The notes beneath the pieces were generated by a model, which made no database searches, was not told the origin of the DNA, and worked only from the letters and a program-made list of their open reading frames with translations. 5,584 bases of DNA from Acidobacteriota bacterium (lineage in GTDB: Bacteria; Acidobacteriota; Terriglobia; Bryobacterales; Bryobacteraceae). This document shows, one piece after another, positions 1 to 5,584 of the stretch; within the stretch, counting starts at the first letter, position 1, and each line of letters begins with the position of its first letter. Made by a program: the position numbers and the translations under genes. The stretch lies in NCBI GenBank assembly GCA_026394095.1, contig JAPKYY010000093.1, forward strand, positions 1 to 5,584, in the 5' to 3' direction.

Positions 1-519
1 GAGGCGGACTTTGCCCTTCCAGCCGCCGTGTCGTTTGTAGATGCTCTTGACGAAAGCTCGGAAGGGGGCGATGCCGGTGCCGACGCCCACCATGAGCAAG
101 TTCGCTTCGTTGCTTGCTGGAACCTGGAACTGGACGCCGTAGGGCCCAGTGATCAGGATGGTGTCGCCGGGGGTGGCGTCGCAAAGGTAGTTAGAGGCGC
201 GGCCAGGGTATCGCTCGCCACTAATGTCGTCAATTGAGAAGCAACGGCGCACGCAGATCGAAAGCGTGTTGCCCCGGTAATCGTCGCCGAGGCTGGGACT
301 GGCGATTGAGTAGAGTCGGAGGTGTTGGGTGTTACCGAATTCGTAAGGGCCGGGGGCGAGAACGCCTATGCTCTGACCTTCTGTATAGCTGAAGGGAGTG
401 TCGTCGAAGCGGAGGACGAGGTGGCGCACTTCGGCCTCCGAGTTCTCTGGCGTAATGATCTCGGTGCTCTGAAGCGTCATTTCATGAGGGTTATTTGTAT
501 CGTAATCGGAGAGTCTCAT
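1..519 (-). CDS. Plant-type ferredoxin-NADP+ reductase family flavoprotein, C-terminus cut by window edge
   Basis: The first 173 residues are visible and the frame is open to the left edge. FAD domain: EGQSIGVLAPG from residue 47, then R68-L-Y-S71 inside RLYSIAS, the FAD-binding signature of plant/cyanobacterial FNR. CVRR (89-92) and a G-x-x-SNYLCD block (101-114) follow, as in that subfamily, then TGPYG (124-128). The NADP domain begins with VGVGTGIAPFR (144-154), the nucleotide-binding loop. The C-terminal part of the NADP site, including the terminal aromatic residue, lies outside. The family moves electrons between reduced ferredoxin or flavodoxin and NADP(H) on a cytoplasmic FAD; relatives include the reductase component BoxA. 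No signal peptide or membrane helix is seen, and no [2Fe-2S] domain precedes the FAD domain. The ATG overlaps the stop of the small Cys-rich gene (ATGA), so it is translated with the Rnf genes; only a weak GAGA-like ribosome site precedes it. Family call is firm; a role as an NADP(H) module for Rnf is inference. Confidence 0.88.
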   Translation of the reverse strand, partial: MRLSDYDTNNPHEMTLQSTEIITPENSEAEVRHLVLRFDDTPFSYTEGQSIGVLAPGPYEFGNTQHLRLYSIASPSLGDDYRGNTLSICVRRCFSIDDISGERYPGRASNYLCDATPGDTILITGPYGVQFQVPASNEANLLMVGVGTGIAPFRAFVKSIYKRHGGWKGKVRL

Positions 520-725
520 CTTGTTTCTCGCTTTAAATCGGTATGGCACAGGCCTTTGCCGGTGCAGGTGCTGCCGCTACAGCCGTTGAGCAGGAAGTCG
601 AGGACGTCCTTGTCAGGGTTCTGGCATCCGGAGCGGCGGCGGACGACGCCCAGGATATAGACCCAGAGGCAGAGAATCACGAAGAATCCAGTAACAGCCT
701 CGAGGAGTGAATAGAGAATCGTCAT
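516..725 (-). CDS. Small Cys-rich single-helix membrane protein in the rnfB position
   Basis: 69 residues, of no family I recognise. Residues about 7-28 form one hydrophobic helix (contains C19), followed by a basic VVRRRSG stretch that predicts the C-terminal part stays in the cytoplasm. That part carries C34, C49, C54 and C60 (CX14CX4CX5C), enough thiols for one metal or Fe-S site. The spacing matches neither the RnfB CX2CX4C motif nor an ordinary ferredoxin motif. The end is charged (HTDLKRETR). The gene overlaps rnfA upstream and the FNR-like gene downstream by ATGA at both ends, strong evidence that it is genuine. A purine-rich GGTGG lies 3 nt before the ATG. Its place directly after rnfA is where rnfB sits in rnfCDGEAB clusters. 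It could anchor the soluble FNR-like protein to the Rnf membrane core, carry an Fe-S relay, or assist assembly; the sequence does not decide between these. Confidence 0.8.
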   Translation of the reverse strand: MTILYSLLEAVTGFFVILCLWVYILGVVRRRSGCQNPDKDVLDFLLNGCSGSTCTGKGLCHTDLKRETR

Positions 726-1306
726 TTGCCACCGCCCATGCCAGCGAAGCCCATGAAGGCCATGGAGAGGATGCTGGCGAGGACCAGGGTGATCGCGGTG
801 CCGCGGGCCAGGCTAGGAATGTCGGAGAGGTCGGTGCGCTCACGGACGAGGGAGAGCAGGACGATGGCAAAGCAGAAGCCGCCACTGGCAGCGATGGCGA
901 AGACGGTGCTTTGCAGGAAGTCATAGTTTCTTACGGTCTGGAAGAGGGCAACGGCAAGTACCGCACAATTGGTGGTGATGAGGGGCAGATAGATTCCGAG
1001 TTCTTTGAATAGCGCCGGACTTAGTTTCTTGATCACCATCTCAGTAAGCTGCACGGTGGCGGCGATGATGACGATGTAGGAGATCAAGCGCAGATATTCG
1101 ACGTGGAGCGCGGTGAGAAGGAGGTTTGTGCCGTAGGCAAGGATAGAACTCACCGTGATGACAAACATTACCGTGACGCCCATGCGCCAGGCGGTGGCGA
1201 ACTTGCTGGAGAGGCCAAGGAAGGGACACATGCCGAGGAAGACGCACAACACGAAGTTGTTGATCAGGAATGAGTCGATGAAGATCTGGGTGAGTGAGTC
1301 GTTCAT
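722..1306 (-). CDS. rnfA: Rnf electron transport complex subunit A
   Basis: 194 residues, the usual RnfA/NqrE length, with about six membrane helices. RnfA is an integral membrane subunit, a homologue of NqrE and of its own partner RnfE, from which it is inverted in the membrane. The family signatures are seen: NNFVLCVFLGMCPFLGLS near residues 16-33, with C27 in GMCP, and TTNC ending at C114. In Nqr/Rnf structures these two cysteines pair with the two from the RnfE/NqrD partner to hold an iron or [2Fe-2S] centre in mid-membrane, which passes electrons across the bilayer. A RxxSYIVIIAATVQ segment (73-86) and a Gly-rich end (GFAGMGGGK) are also typical. The start codon overlaps the rnfE stop (ATGA) and only a weak ribosome site precedes it, so translation probably depends on rnfE. 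The next gene is not rnfB but the small Cys-rich gene. Confidence 0.97.
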   Translation of the reverse strand: MNDSLTQIFIDSFLINNFVLCVFLGMCPFLGLSSKFATAWRMGVTVMFVITVSSILAYGTNLLLTALHVEYLRLISYIVIIAATVQLTEMVIKKLSPALFKELGIYLPLITTNCAVLAVALFQTVRNYDFLQSTVFAIAASGGFCFAIVLLSLVRERTDLSDIPSLARGTAITLVLASILSMAFMGFAGMGGGK

Positions 1307-1944
1307 GAGCGTGCATCCAGGAGGTCTTGGGCGGAGGGGGCGGGTTTGGTTTTGCGTTCTTTGTACCAGGCAAAGATGAGCAGCCAGGCGGCGAGGGTGA
1401 TGAAGCCACCGGGAGGAAGCAGGAAGAGGACCCAGGGTTCAAAGTGGGGGCCGAAGAGTGAGAGGCCGAGGAAAGATCCCGCGCCCAGGACTTCCCGGAC
1501 CGTACCCAGCAGGGTGAGGCCGAGAGTGAATCCAAGACCGTTGCCGAGGCCGTCCATCAAGGAGCGGCCGACGGAATTCTTTGCGGCGAAGGCTTCGGCG
1601 CGGGCGAGGATGATGCAGTTGACGACGATGAGGGCGAGGAAGGGGCCTAGTGCTTTGTAGATGTCGATGCTGATGGCTTTAACCACGTAGTCCGTTACGG
1701 TGACGGCGGTGGCGGCGATGGCGATGTAGGTGGCGATTCGGACCTGTTTCGGTACCTGGTGGCGGATCATCGAGATGAGGCCGTTGGAGCAGACGAGAAC
1801 GAAGGTGGTTGCGAGGCCCATGGCGAGGGCGTTGCGGACGCTATTGGTTACGGCGAGTGTGGGACACATGCCGAGAACCTGTACGAAGGTGGGGTTTTCC
1901 TTCCAAAGACCATTAAGCAGGGGATTGTCTTGTGGCTGGCTCAT
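1303..1944 (-). CDS. rnfE: Rnf electron transport complex subunit E
   Basis: 213 residues, a membrane subunit homologous to NqrD. NPLLNGLWKENPTFVQVLGMCP (residues 7-28, given here in part as key blocks NPLL and GMCP) is the standard RnfE opening. C27 in GMCP and C110 in VVNC are the two cysteines expected to share the intramembrane iron centre with RnfA. About six hydrophobic segments follow, with GLGFT (137-141) and GTVREVLGAGS (147-157), the loop typical of RnfE, then a PPGGF segment (177-181). The C-terminal tail is short, basic and cytoplasmic. The start at 1944 is chosen because it overlaps the rnfG stop as ATGA, has GAGG 6 nt upstream, and begins exactly at the conserved N-terminus; the frame is open further upstream, but those residues are not RnfE-like and would lie inside rnfG. 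Confidence 0.97.
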   Translation of the reverse strand: MSQPQDNPLLNGLWKENPTFVQVLGMCPTLAVTNSVRNALAMGLATTFVLVCSNGLISMIRHQVPKQVRIATYIAIAATAVTVTDYVVKAISIDIYKALGPFLALIVVNCIILARAEAFAAKNSVGRSLMDGLGNGLGFTLGLTLLGTVREVLGAGSFLGLSLFGPHFEPWVLFLLPPGGFITLAAWLLIFAWYKERKTKPAPSAQDLLDARS

Positions 1945-2567
1945 TTGTTGCCTCGTTCGATGATTTGCCGGTTGCGCTCGATGATGGGGGCTATTTCGGC
2001 GATGCTCTTCTGGAGCATGCGTCCGACGGCGCGGGAGGAAATTGTAGCGCCTGAGATCGCGTCGATTTCCCAAGGGTTCTTTTTTGTGCCGTGCTTTACG
2101 GCAAGGATGGGTTTAGAAGTGTCGAGCTTGCGGAAGTTGGCCAGGAAGTCAGGGTCTTTGCCAATCTTGTCTCCGAGGCCGGGGGTCTCCTTCATTTCGA
2201 CCACTGTGAAGCCGATGATGGTTTTGGAGCCCGGATCATAGGCGTACAAAGCCGAGATCATGTCGCCGTAACCTCGCTCGCTAGCCTCAAAGACCAGGCC
2301 GAGGAGTTTTCCGGATTTGTCGTAGCCTGCGAAAAGCTTCTGGCCTTTGGCGTCCACGTTGGTGAGGGGGGCCAGTTCGCCGGAGGGCTGAACGATGAAA
2401 GTGAGTTGCTTGTCTGCGCCTGGGAGTAACTGGGCAATGGAGTCCCGATTGATGATTTCCTGATTGACGCGGATTCGATCTTCGGTGAGCACTTTTGCCC
2501 CGACGATGAGGACTCCACAGATCAGCGAGATCAGGCCGAGATAACGGATGATTTTGATGCTGCTCAC
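1941..2567 (-). CDS. rnfG: Rnf electron transport complex subunit G (FMN-carrying)
   Basis: 208 residues from a GTG start. One N-terminal helix (about 6-25) anchors a domain expected on the outer face of the membrane. RnfG, like NqrC, holds FMN covalently through a phosphodiester bond to threonine. The motif is seen as D169-A-I-SGATISS, with T175 the expected attachment residue. The family block ETPGLGDKI (127-135), YGDMISALYAYD (100-111) and the final Arg-rich helix also fit the FMN-binding domain. The FMN would be added by an ApbE-type transferase, which is not encoded in this window. The GTG forms a GTGA overlap with the rnfD stop and has AGGTG 4 nt upstream, matching the 4-nt overlaps of the neighbouring genes. 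An ATG far upstream in the open frame would put non-Rnf-like residues inside rnfD. Confidence 0.96.
   Translation of the reverse strand: MSSIKIIRYLGLISLICGVLIVGAKVLTEDRIRVNQEIINRDSIAQLLPGADKQLTFIVQPSGELAPLTNVDAKGQKLFAGYDKSGKLLGLVFEASERGYGDMISALYAYDPGSKTIIGFTVVEMKETPGLGDKIGKDPDFLANFRKLDTSKPILAVKHGTKKNPWEIDAISGATISSRAVGRMLQKSIAEIAPIIERNRQIIERGNK
1951..1954 (-). promoter_or_regulatory. Ribosome binding site of rnfE
   Basis: GAGG on the minus strand sits 6 nt before the ATG at 1944-1942, inside the end of rnfG. It favours this ATG over the upstream in-frame ATG at 2073, as does the conserved RnfE N-terminus. Confidence 0.6.
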
Positions 2568-3598
2568 TTTGCACCTGCTGGCTTGCGCGCGCCGTATGGA
2601 CGCGGAGGCGTGAGTTTGTCGATCAAGGGCGAGAGGGCATTGCCGAGGAGGATGGCGTACATGACGCCTTCTGGAAGGCCGCCCACGTTGCGGATGAGGA
2701 CGGTGAGGAAGCCCATGAGGATTCCGTAGATCCACATGCCTCGGGGAGTGACCGGTGAGGCTACGGGATCTGTGGCCATGAAGGTGGCACCGAAGAGGAG
2801 GCCGCCTGTGAAGAGGGTAAAGATTGCGTCTGGATAGGCTTGTGGGTTGGCCAGATGGAAGAGGGTTGCGGTGGCGATCGCGCCTGCGAGCATGGCGGCA
2901 GTGATGCGCCAGTCCATCATCTTGCGGGCTACTAGATATGCGCCACAAAGGAGGATGAGGAAGCCGGGCATCTCACCCGAGGAGCCCGAGCGCTGGCCCC
3001 AGAACATGGGCCAGGGGTCTGAATAGAGATGATCGAATTTCAGCATCACGAGGGGAGTGGCGCTGGTGAAGGCGTCGAGCATGGCGGCTGGCTTCATCAA
3101 AGGAGCCGTCAGTGTGGTGGGGATGAATTCTGTGAATCGATTGGCGAGGCCGGCTGGGGTGTAAGTTGAAATTGCGACGGGGAAGGCGGCCTGGAGGAAG
3201 GCGCGGCCGACGAGGGCTGGATTGAAGACGTTTGAGCCGAGGCCGCCGAAGAGGAGTTTGCCGGGGGCGATGGCGATGAGGCCTCCGACGACGGCCATCC
3301 AAAGGGGGTAGCCGGGGGGCAGCGCGAGGCCGAGGAGGAGGCCGGTGATGGTGGCGCTCCAGTCGTTGACCGTTGAACGATTGCCGGAGAGGCGGCATCC
3401 GGCGTGTTCTGTGAGGATGCAAGTTGCCGTGGTGATTGTGAGGAGTAGCGCGGCGCTGAGGCCGAAGTTCCAGATGGCAAAGGCGGCTAGGGGCAAGAGC
3501 GCGTAGACGACGTTGCGCATGATCTTGTCGACCGAGAGCGGGCCGTGGAGGTGAGGCGAGGAACGGACTTCGAGGATGGTTGTCGTTTCGGTGGTCAT
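2564..3598 (-). CDS. rnfD: Rnf electron transport complex subunit D (FMN-carrying membrane subunit)
   Basis: 344 residues, a typical RnfD length, homologous to NqrB. The N-terminal SSPHLHGPLSVDKIMRNV (13-30) is the conserved cytoplasmic start. About eight to ten hydrophobic segments follow. FGGLGSNVFNPALVGRAFL (117-135, key blocks GGLG and NPALVGRAF) is a family hallmark. The covalent-FMN site is seen as D175-A-F-TSATPL, with T181 the expected attachment threonine; a serine stands where the commonly cited SGAT motif has glycine. TGGLLFGATFMATDPVASPV (264-283) and the GGLPEGVMYAILLGNALSPLID block (306-327) are also conserved. Subunit D is one of the membrane carriers along the path tied to Na+ or H+ transport. 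The start overlaps the rnfC stop (ATGA), with GAGAAGG 7 nt upstream. Confidence 0.97.
   Translation of the reverse strand: MTTETTTILEVRSSPHLHGPLSVDKIMRNVVYALLPLAAFAIWNFGLSAALLLTITTATCILTEHAGCRLSGNRSTVNDWSATITGLLLGLALPPGYPLWMAVVGGLIAIAPGKLLFGGLGSNVFNPALVGRAFLQAAFPVAISTYTPAGLANRFTEFIPTTLTAPLMKPAAMLDAFTSATPLVMLKFDHLYSDPWPMFWGQRSGSSGEMPGFLILLCGAYLVARKMMDWRITAAMLAGAIATATLFHLANPQAYPDAIFTLFTGGLLFGATFMATDPVASPVTPRGMWIYGILMGFLTVLIRNVGGLPEGVMYAILLGNALSPLIDKLTPPRPYGARKPAGAK
2572..2576 (-). promoter_or_regulatory. Ribosome binding site deciding the GTG start of rnfG
   Basis: AGGTG read on the minus strand lies 4 nt before the GTG at 2567-2565. It supports this non-ATG start, which also makes a GTGA overlap with the rnfD stop, the same arrangement as at the neighbouring junctions. 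Confidence 0.6.
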
Positions 3599-4929
3599 CG
3601 GCGGGCCTTCTCTTCACGATTGAGTTGTTTGGCGACGCGGAAGTATTGCACCAGCGGGATGTGAGCAGGGCAGACGTAGCTGCAGCAGCCGCATTCAAAG
3701 CAGTCGTTGAGGTGGTAGGTGGATTCCATTTCTTCGTAGCGTTCTTTCTTGGCAAGGAGGCCGAGGTGAGAAGGATCGAGATGGATCGGGCAGACATTGA
3801 CGCAGGCGGCGCAGTGGATGCAGGGGTAGATGTGCGAGCTTGCTTCCGTTTCGTTTTTGGTGAGGACGAGGACGCCGGTGACGCCTTTGGTGAGCGGGAT
3901 GTCGAAGGAGCCGATGGAGGCACCCATCATGGGGCCGCCGAGAATCACGGATGTGGCCTTGCTGGTGCAGCCGGCTTGTTCGAGGGCCCAGCGGAGTGGG
4001 GTGCCCAAGGGAATGAGGTAGTTACCGGGCTTGGTGAGGGCGGGGCCGGTGAGGGTTACGACACGTTCGATGAGGCCTTGACGGTTGGGAAGCAGGTCGC
4101 CGATTTGGGCTAGTGTTGCGACGTTGAAGACGGCGACGCCTGTGTCTGAAGGGAGGCCGCCGGAGGGGATTTCACGCCCGAGGAGGACTTTGACGAGCAT
4201 CTTCTCTGCACCTTGCGGGTACTTGGCTGCGACGGCTTCAATCGAGATGTCGGTGCGGCCGGCGTTGGCTTCGCGGAGTGCGGCGAGAGCATCTGGTTTG
4301 TTGTCTTCCACGCCAACAACGGCTCGATCTGCGCCGACGGCCCGCATGACGATGCGGGCCCCTTGCAGAACCTGCTTTGGGTACTCGACCATGACGCGAT
4401 GATCGGTGGTGAGGTAGGGTTCGCATTCGCAGCCGTTGACGAGAACAGTGTCGATCTTTTTGCCTTCGGGAACGCGTAGCTTTACGTGGGTGGGGAAGGC
4501 TGCTCCGCCGAGGCCGACGACGCCGGTGGCTTGCACGGCGGATACGATCTCGGAGGGAGTCATGTTGTTGATGTCCTGATCTGCGCCGTAGAGGACTTCC
4601 TGACTTGCAGCGGGATAGGGCTTGATGTAGATGGCCGGGGAGAGGTCGCCTTTGGCGCTGGGAGCGGGTGCGATTCTCTCAACGCGACCAGTTGCCGGGG
4701 CGTGCATGGGGACGCTCATGAAGCCGTCTGCTTCGGCGATGGGTTCGCCGCGGCCAACTTCCTGTCCTTCGCGTACGATGGCTTTTGCCGGCTTGCCAGC
4801 GTGCTGAGAGAGCGGCACGATCAATAGGGGCGGGAAGGGCAAACGCCGGATGGGGAGCGCCGAGGTTTGATCCTTGTGCTCTGGGACATGTACGCCCCGC
4901 CATAGCCGTTTTGTGCCGAAGATATTCAT
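3595..4929 (-). CDS. rnfC: Rnf electron transport complex subunit C (NADH-binding type, two [4Fe-4S])
   Basis: 444 residues, the compact form without the long Ala-rich tail of enterobacterial RsxC. The N-terminus has the family opening GVHVPEHK (12-19), followed by a biotin/lipoyl-like barrel region (to about 90). The NuoF-like flavin/NADH domain shows GLGGAAFPTHVK (139-150), VNGCECEPYLTTDHR (164-178), GVEDNKPDA (206-214) and YPQGAEKM...GREIPSGGLPSD (237-262). An SLBB-like part follows (about 287-345). Two CX2CX2CX3C motifs (C370/373/376/380 and C410/413/416/420) bind two [4Fe-4S] clusters. In characterised Rnf this peripheral cytoplasmic subunit exchanges electrons with NAD(H). The ATG at 4929 is chosen because MNIFGTKRLWRG is the conserved start and the upstream gene ends only 5 nt before; an in-frame ATG at 5028 would overlap that gene and adds non-family residues. 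No clear ribosome site is visible, so coupling to the upstream gene is likely. Confidence 0.97.
   Translation of the reverse strand: MNIFGTKRLWRGVHVPEHKDQTSALPIRRLPFPPLLIVPLSQHAGKPAKAIVREGQEVGRGEPIAEADGFMSVPMHAPATGRVERIAPAPSAKGDLSPAIYIKPYPAASQEVLYGADQDINNMTPSEIVSAVQATGVVGLGGAAFPTHVKLRVPEGKKIDTVLVNGCECEPYLTTDHRVMVEYPKQVLQGARIVMRAVGADRAVVGVEDNKPDALAALREANAGRTDISIEAVAAKYPQGAEKMLVKVLLGREIPSGGLPSDTGVAVFNVATLAQIGDLLPNRQGLIERVVTLTGPALTKPGNYLIPLGTPLRWALEQAGCTSKATSVILGGPMMGASIGSFDIPLTKGVTGVLVLTKNETEASSHIYPCIHCAACVNVCPIHLDPSHLGLLAKKERYEEMESTYHLNDCFECGCCSYVCPAHIPLVQYFRVAKQLNREEKARR
3606..3612 (-). promoter_or_regulatory. Ribosome binding site of rnfD
   Basis: GAGAAGG on the minus strand lies 7 nt before the rnfD ATG, within the last codons of rnfC. 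It is the best Shine-Dalgarno match of the operon, suggesting rnfD can recruit ribosomes itself as well as by coupling. Confidence 0.65.
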
Positions 4930-4934
4930 GCGGG

Positions 4935-5584
4935 TTAGTTGTACTTGGCTGCGCGCTTGACGAGTTTGTCGAGTTCTTTCTCGGTGGGGTCGAGCGGGAG
5001 CCCGGGGTGGATGATGCTGGCGGTGCACTTTTCAGCGGCGCGCACGAGATCGCGATAGGGTCCGCCTTTGGGGTTCTTGATGAAGGCCTGTTTGTTTTCG
5101 TTGTAAGCGAAGATGTTCTTGTTGATGCGCGTGCATTCGTCGCAAGAGGTGCAGAGGGCGGTTTCGATCCAGGGCATCGTTGAGGCTTGAGCCTCGACCG
5201 GAGCTGCGGCTTCGATGGTGGTTGGTGCTGCTGCGATCGGCTTCGGAGCCGCGCCGGAGAGGATGTTGCCACTGGCGGCCATTTCGATCAACTGGGCAGC
5301 TATGGACTGGGCGAATTCGCTGCGTGCCTGCTCTGCGATTACCGCAGTGTCTACCGAGGGGCGCAGGCCGGAGAGGGATTTAAGCATACGCCAGAAGTGG
5401 CGGCGGTCTTCACAGGAGCGAACCAGTGGGGCGGCCGGGACGACACGGATCAAACGATTCTTGCGGTTGACGGCCCAGATGAAGGGGAACTTGCCTTCAC
5501 GATCATCTCCGTCAAGCTCGAGGTATTCGACGAGCGGGATCATGTTGTCATTCCAGGCATCGCGTGGGACGGTGCGGAACTGTT
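4935..5584 (-). CDS. C-terminal part of a ferredoxin-domain protein, perhaps a 2-oxoacid:ferredoxin oxidoreductase-like fusion; N-terminus outside window
   Basis: The frame is open to the right edge, giving 215 visible residues. The ATG at 5543 is unlikely to be the start, because the 13 upstream codons read as normal protein (QFRTVPRDAWNDN) continuing into MIPLVEYLELDG. Residues about 1-75 form a folded-looking region (KFPFIWAVN, RVVPAAPLVRSCEDRRHFWRML). An Ala/Pro-rich linker (about 111-134) follows, then a ferredoxin-like domain with C144, C147, C150 (CX2CX2C) and C186. That pattern, three close cysteines and one distant, is that of single [4Fe-4S] ferredoxins; the usual Pro after the last Cys is Thr. 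The gene ends 5 nt before rnfC and is surely co-transcribed. A tethered ferredoxin at the end of a linker suggests an enzyme that delivers low-potential electrons to the Rnf module. Pyruvate or 2-oxoacid oxidoreductase is my best guess from general resemblance, not proven; the catalytic part is not visible. Confidence 0.6.
   Translation of the reverse strand, partial: QFRTVPRDAWNDNMIPLVEYLELDGDDREGKFPFIWAVNRKNRLIRVVPAAPLVRSCEDRRHFWRMLKSLSGLRPSVDTAVIAEQARSEFAQSIAAQLIEMAASGNILSGAAPKPIAAAPTTIEAAAPVEAQASTMPWIETALCTSCDECTRINKNIFAYNENKQAFIKNPKGGPYRDLVRAAEKCTASIIHPGLPLDPTEKELDKLVKRAAKYN

Noticed and set aside
516..725. Small Cys-rich protein as a truncated or degraded RnfB
   Set aside because: It has a helix followed by cysteines, but lacks the CX2CX4C motif and both ferredoxin repeats, and its own start and stop both form clean overlaps with its neighbours, so it looks like a complete separate gene.
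613..924. 103-codon minus-strand open frame rich in Ser, Pro and Ala
   Set aside because: It is a frame-shifted shadow of the end of rnfA and the start of the small gene, both better supported.
1945..2073. Upstream ATG extending RnfE by 43 residues
   Set aside because: The extension is an Arg/His-rich shadow of rnfG; the conserved RnfE N-terminus begins at the ATG overlapping the rnfG stop.
2568..2948. Upstream ATG extending RnfG by more than 120 residues
   Set aside because: It would lie inside rnfD and reads as Arg/His/Pro-rich noise; the GTG with AGGTG upstream fits the family start and the overlap pattern.
3580..4113. 177-codon plus-strand open frame rich in Gly, Ala, Glu and Asp
   Set aside because: It lies wholly opposite rnfC, whose protein has many family motifs; the composition is that of an antisense reading of GC-rich coding DNA.
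4930..5028. Upstream ATG extending RnfC by 33 residues
   Set aside because: The extra residues (His/Arg/Pro-rich) overlap the upstream ferredoxin-domain gene in another frame and do not resemble an RnfC N-terminus.
1..5584. RNA genes, CRISPR arrays, insertion sequences, terminators or promoters
   Set aside because: The window is continuously coding on the minus strand with at most 5 nt between genes; no repeat array, tRNA-like fold, transposase or hairpin-T-tract signal was seen.

Overview
The whole window is one operon read right to left on the minus strand, with no non-coding stretch longer than 5 nt. It encodes an Rnf-type ion-translocating electron-transfer complex plus unusual redox partners. 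In transcription order it holds: the C-terminal part of a large protein that ends in a single-cluster [4Fe-4S] ferredoxin domain (cut by the right edge), then rnfC, rnfD, rnfG, rnfE and rnfA. After these come a 69-residue one-helix Cys-rich membrane protein and the N-terminal 173 residues of a plant/cyanobacterial-type ferredoxin-NADP+ reductase (FNR), which is cut by the left edge.

From rnfC onward every junction is a 4-nt stop/start overlap (ATGA, or GTGA for rnfG), six in a row. This supports the start calls, shows that the small Cys-rich gene is real, and implies translational coupling of the whole set. No promoter or terminator is visible; the transcript starts right of the window and ends left of it.

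The five recognised Rnf subunits look intact. RnfC has its FMN/NADH-type glycine-rich region, SLBB region and two CX2CX2CX3C [4Fe-4S] motifs. RnfD and RnfG carry covalent-FMN motifs. RnfE and RnfA each carry the paired membrane cysteines of the NqrD/NqrE-like iron site. The striking absence is RnfB, the polyferredoxin subunit that normally takes electrons from ferredoxin. In the common C-D-G-E-A-B order, rnfB should follow rnfA. Here that place is taken by the small Cys-rich membrane protein and the FNR-like flavoprotein. The working idea, which is inference, is a variant Rnf that exchanges electrons with NADP(H) and/or a dedicated ferredoxin domain through FNR and the small anchor, rather than through RnfB.

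The host cannot be fixed from the sequence alone. A moderately GC-rich bacterium with an rnfCDGEA order fits, and Acidobacteriota is my first guess (low confidence), with other environmental phyla possible.
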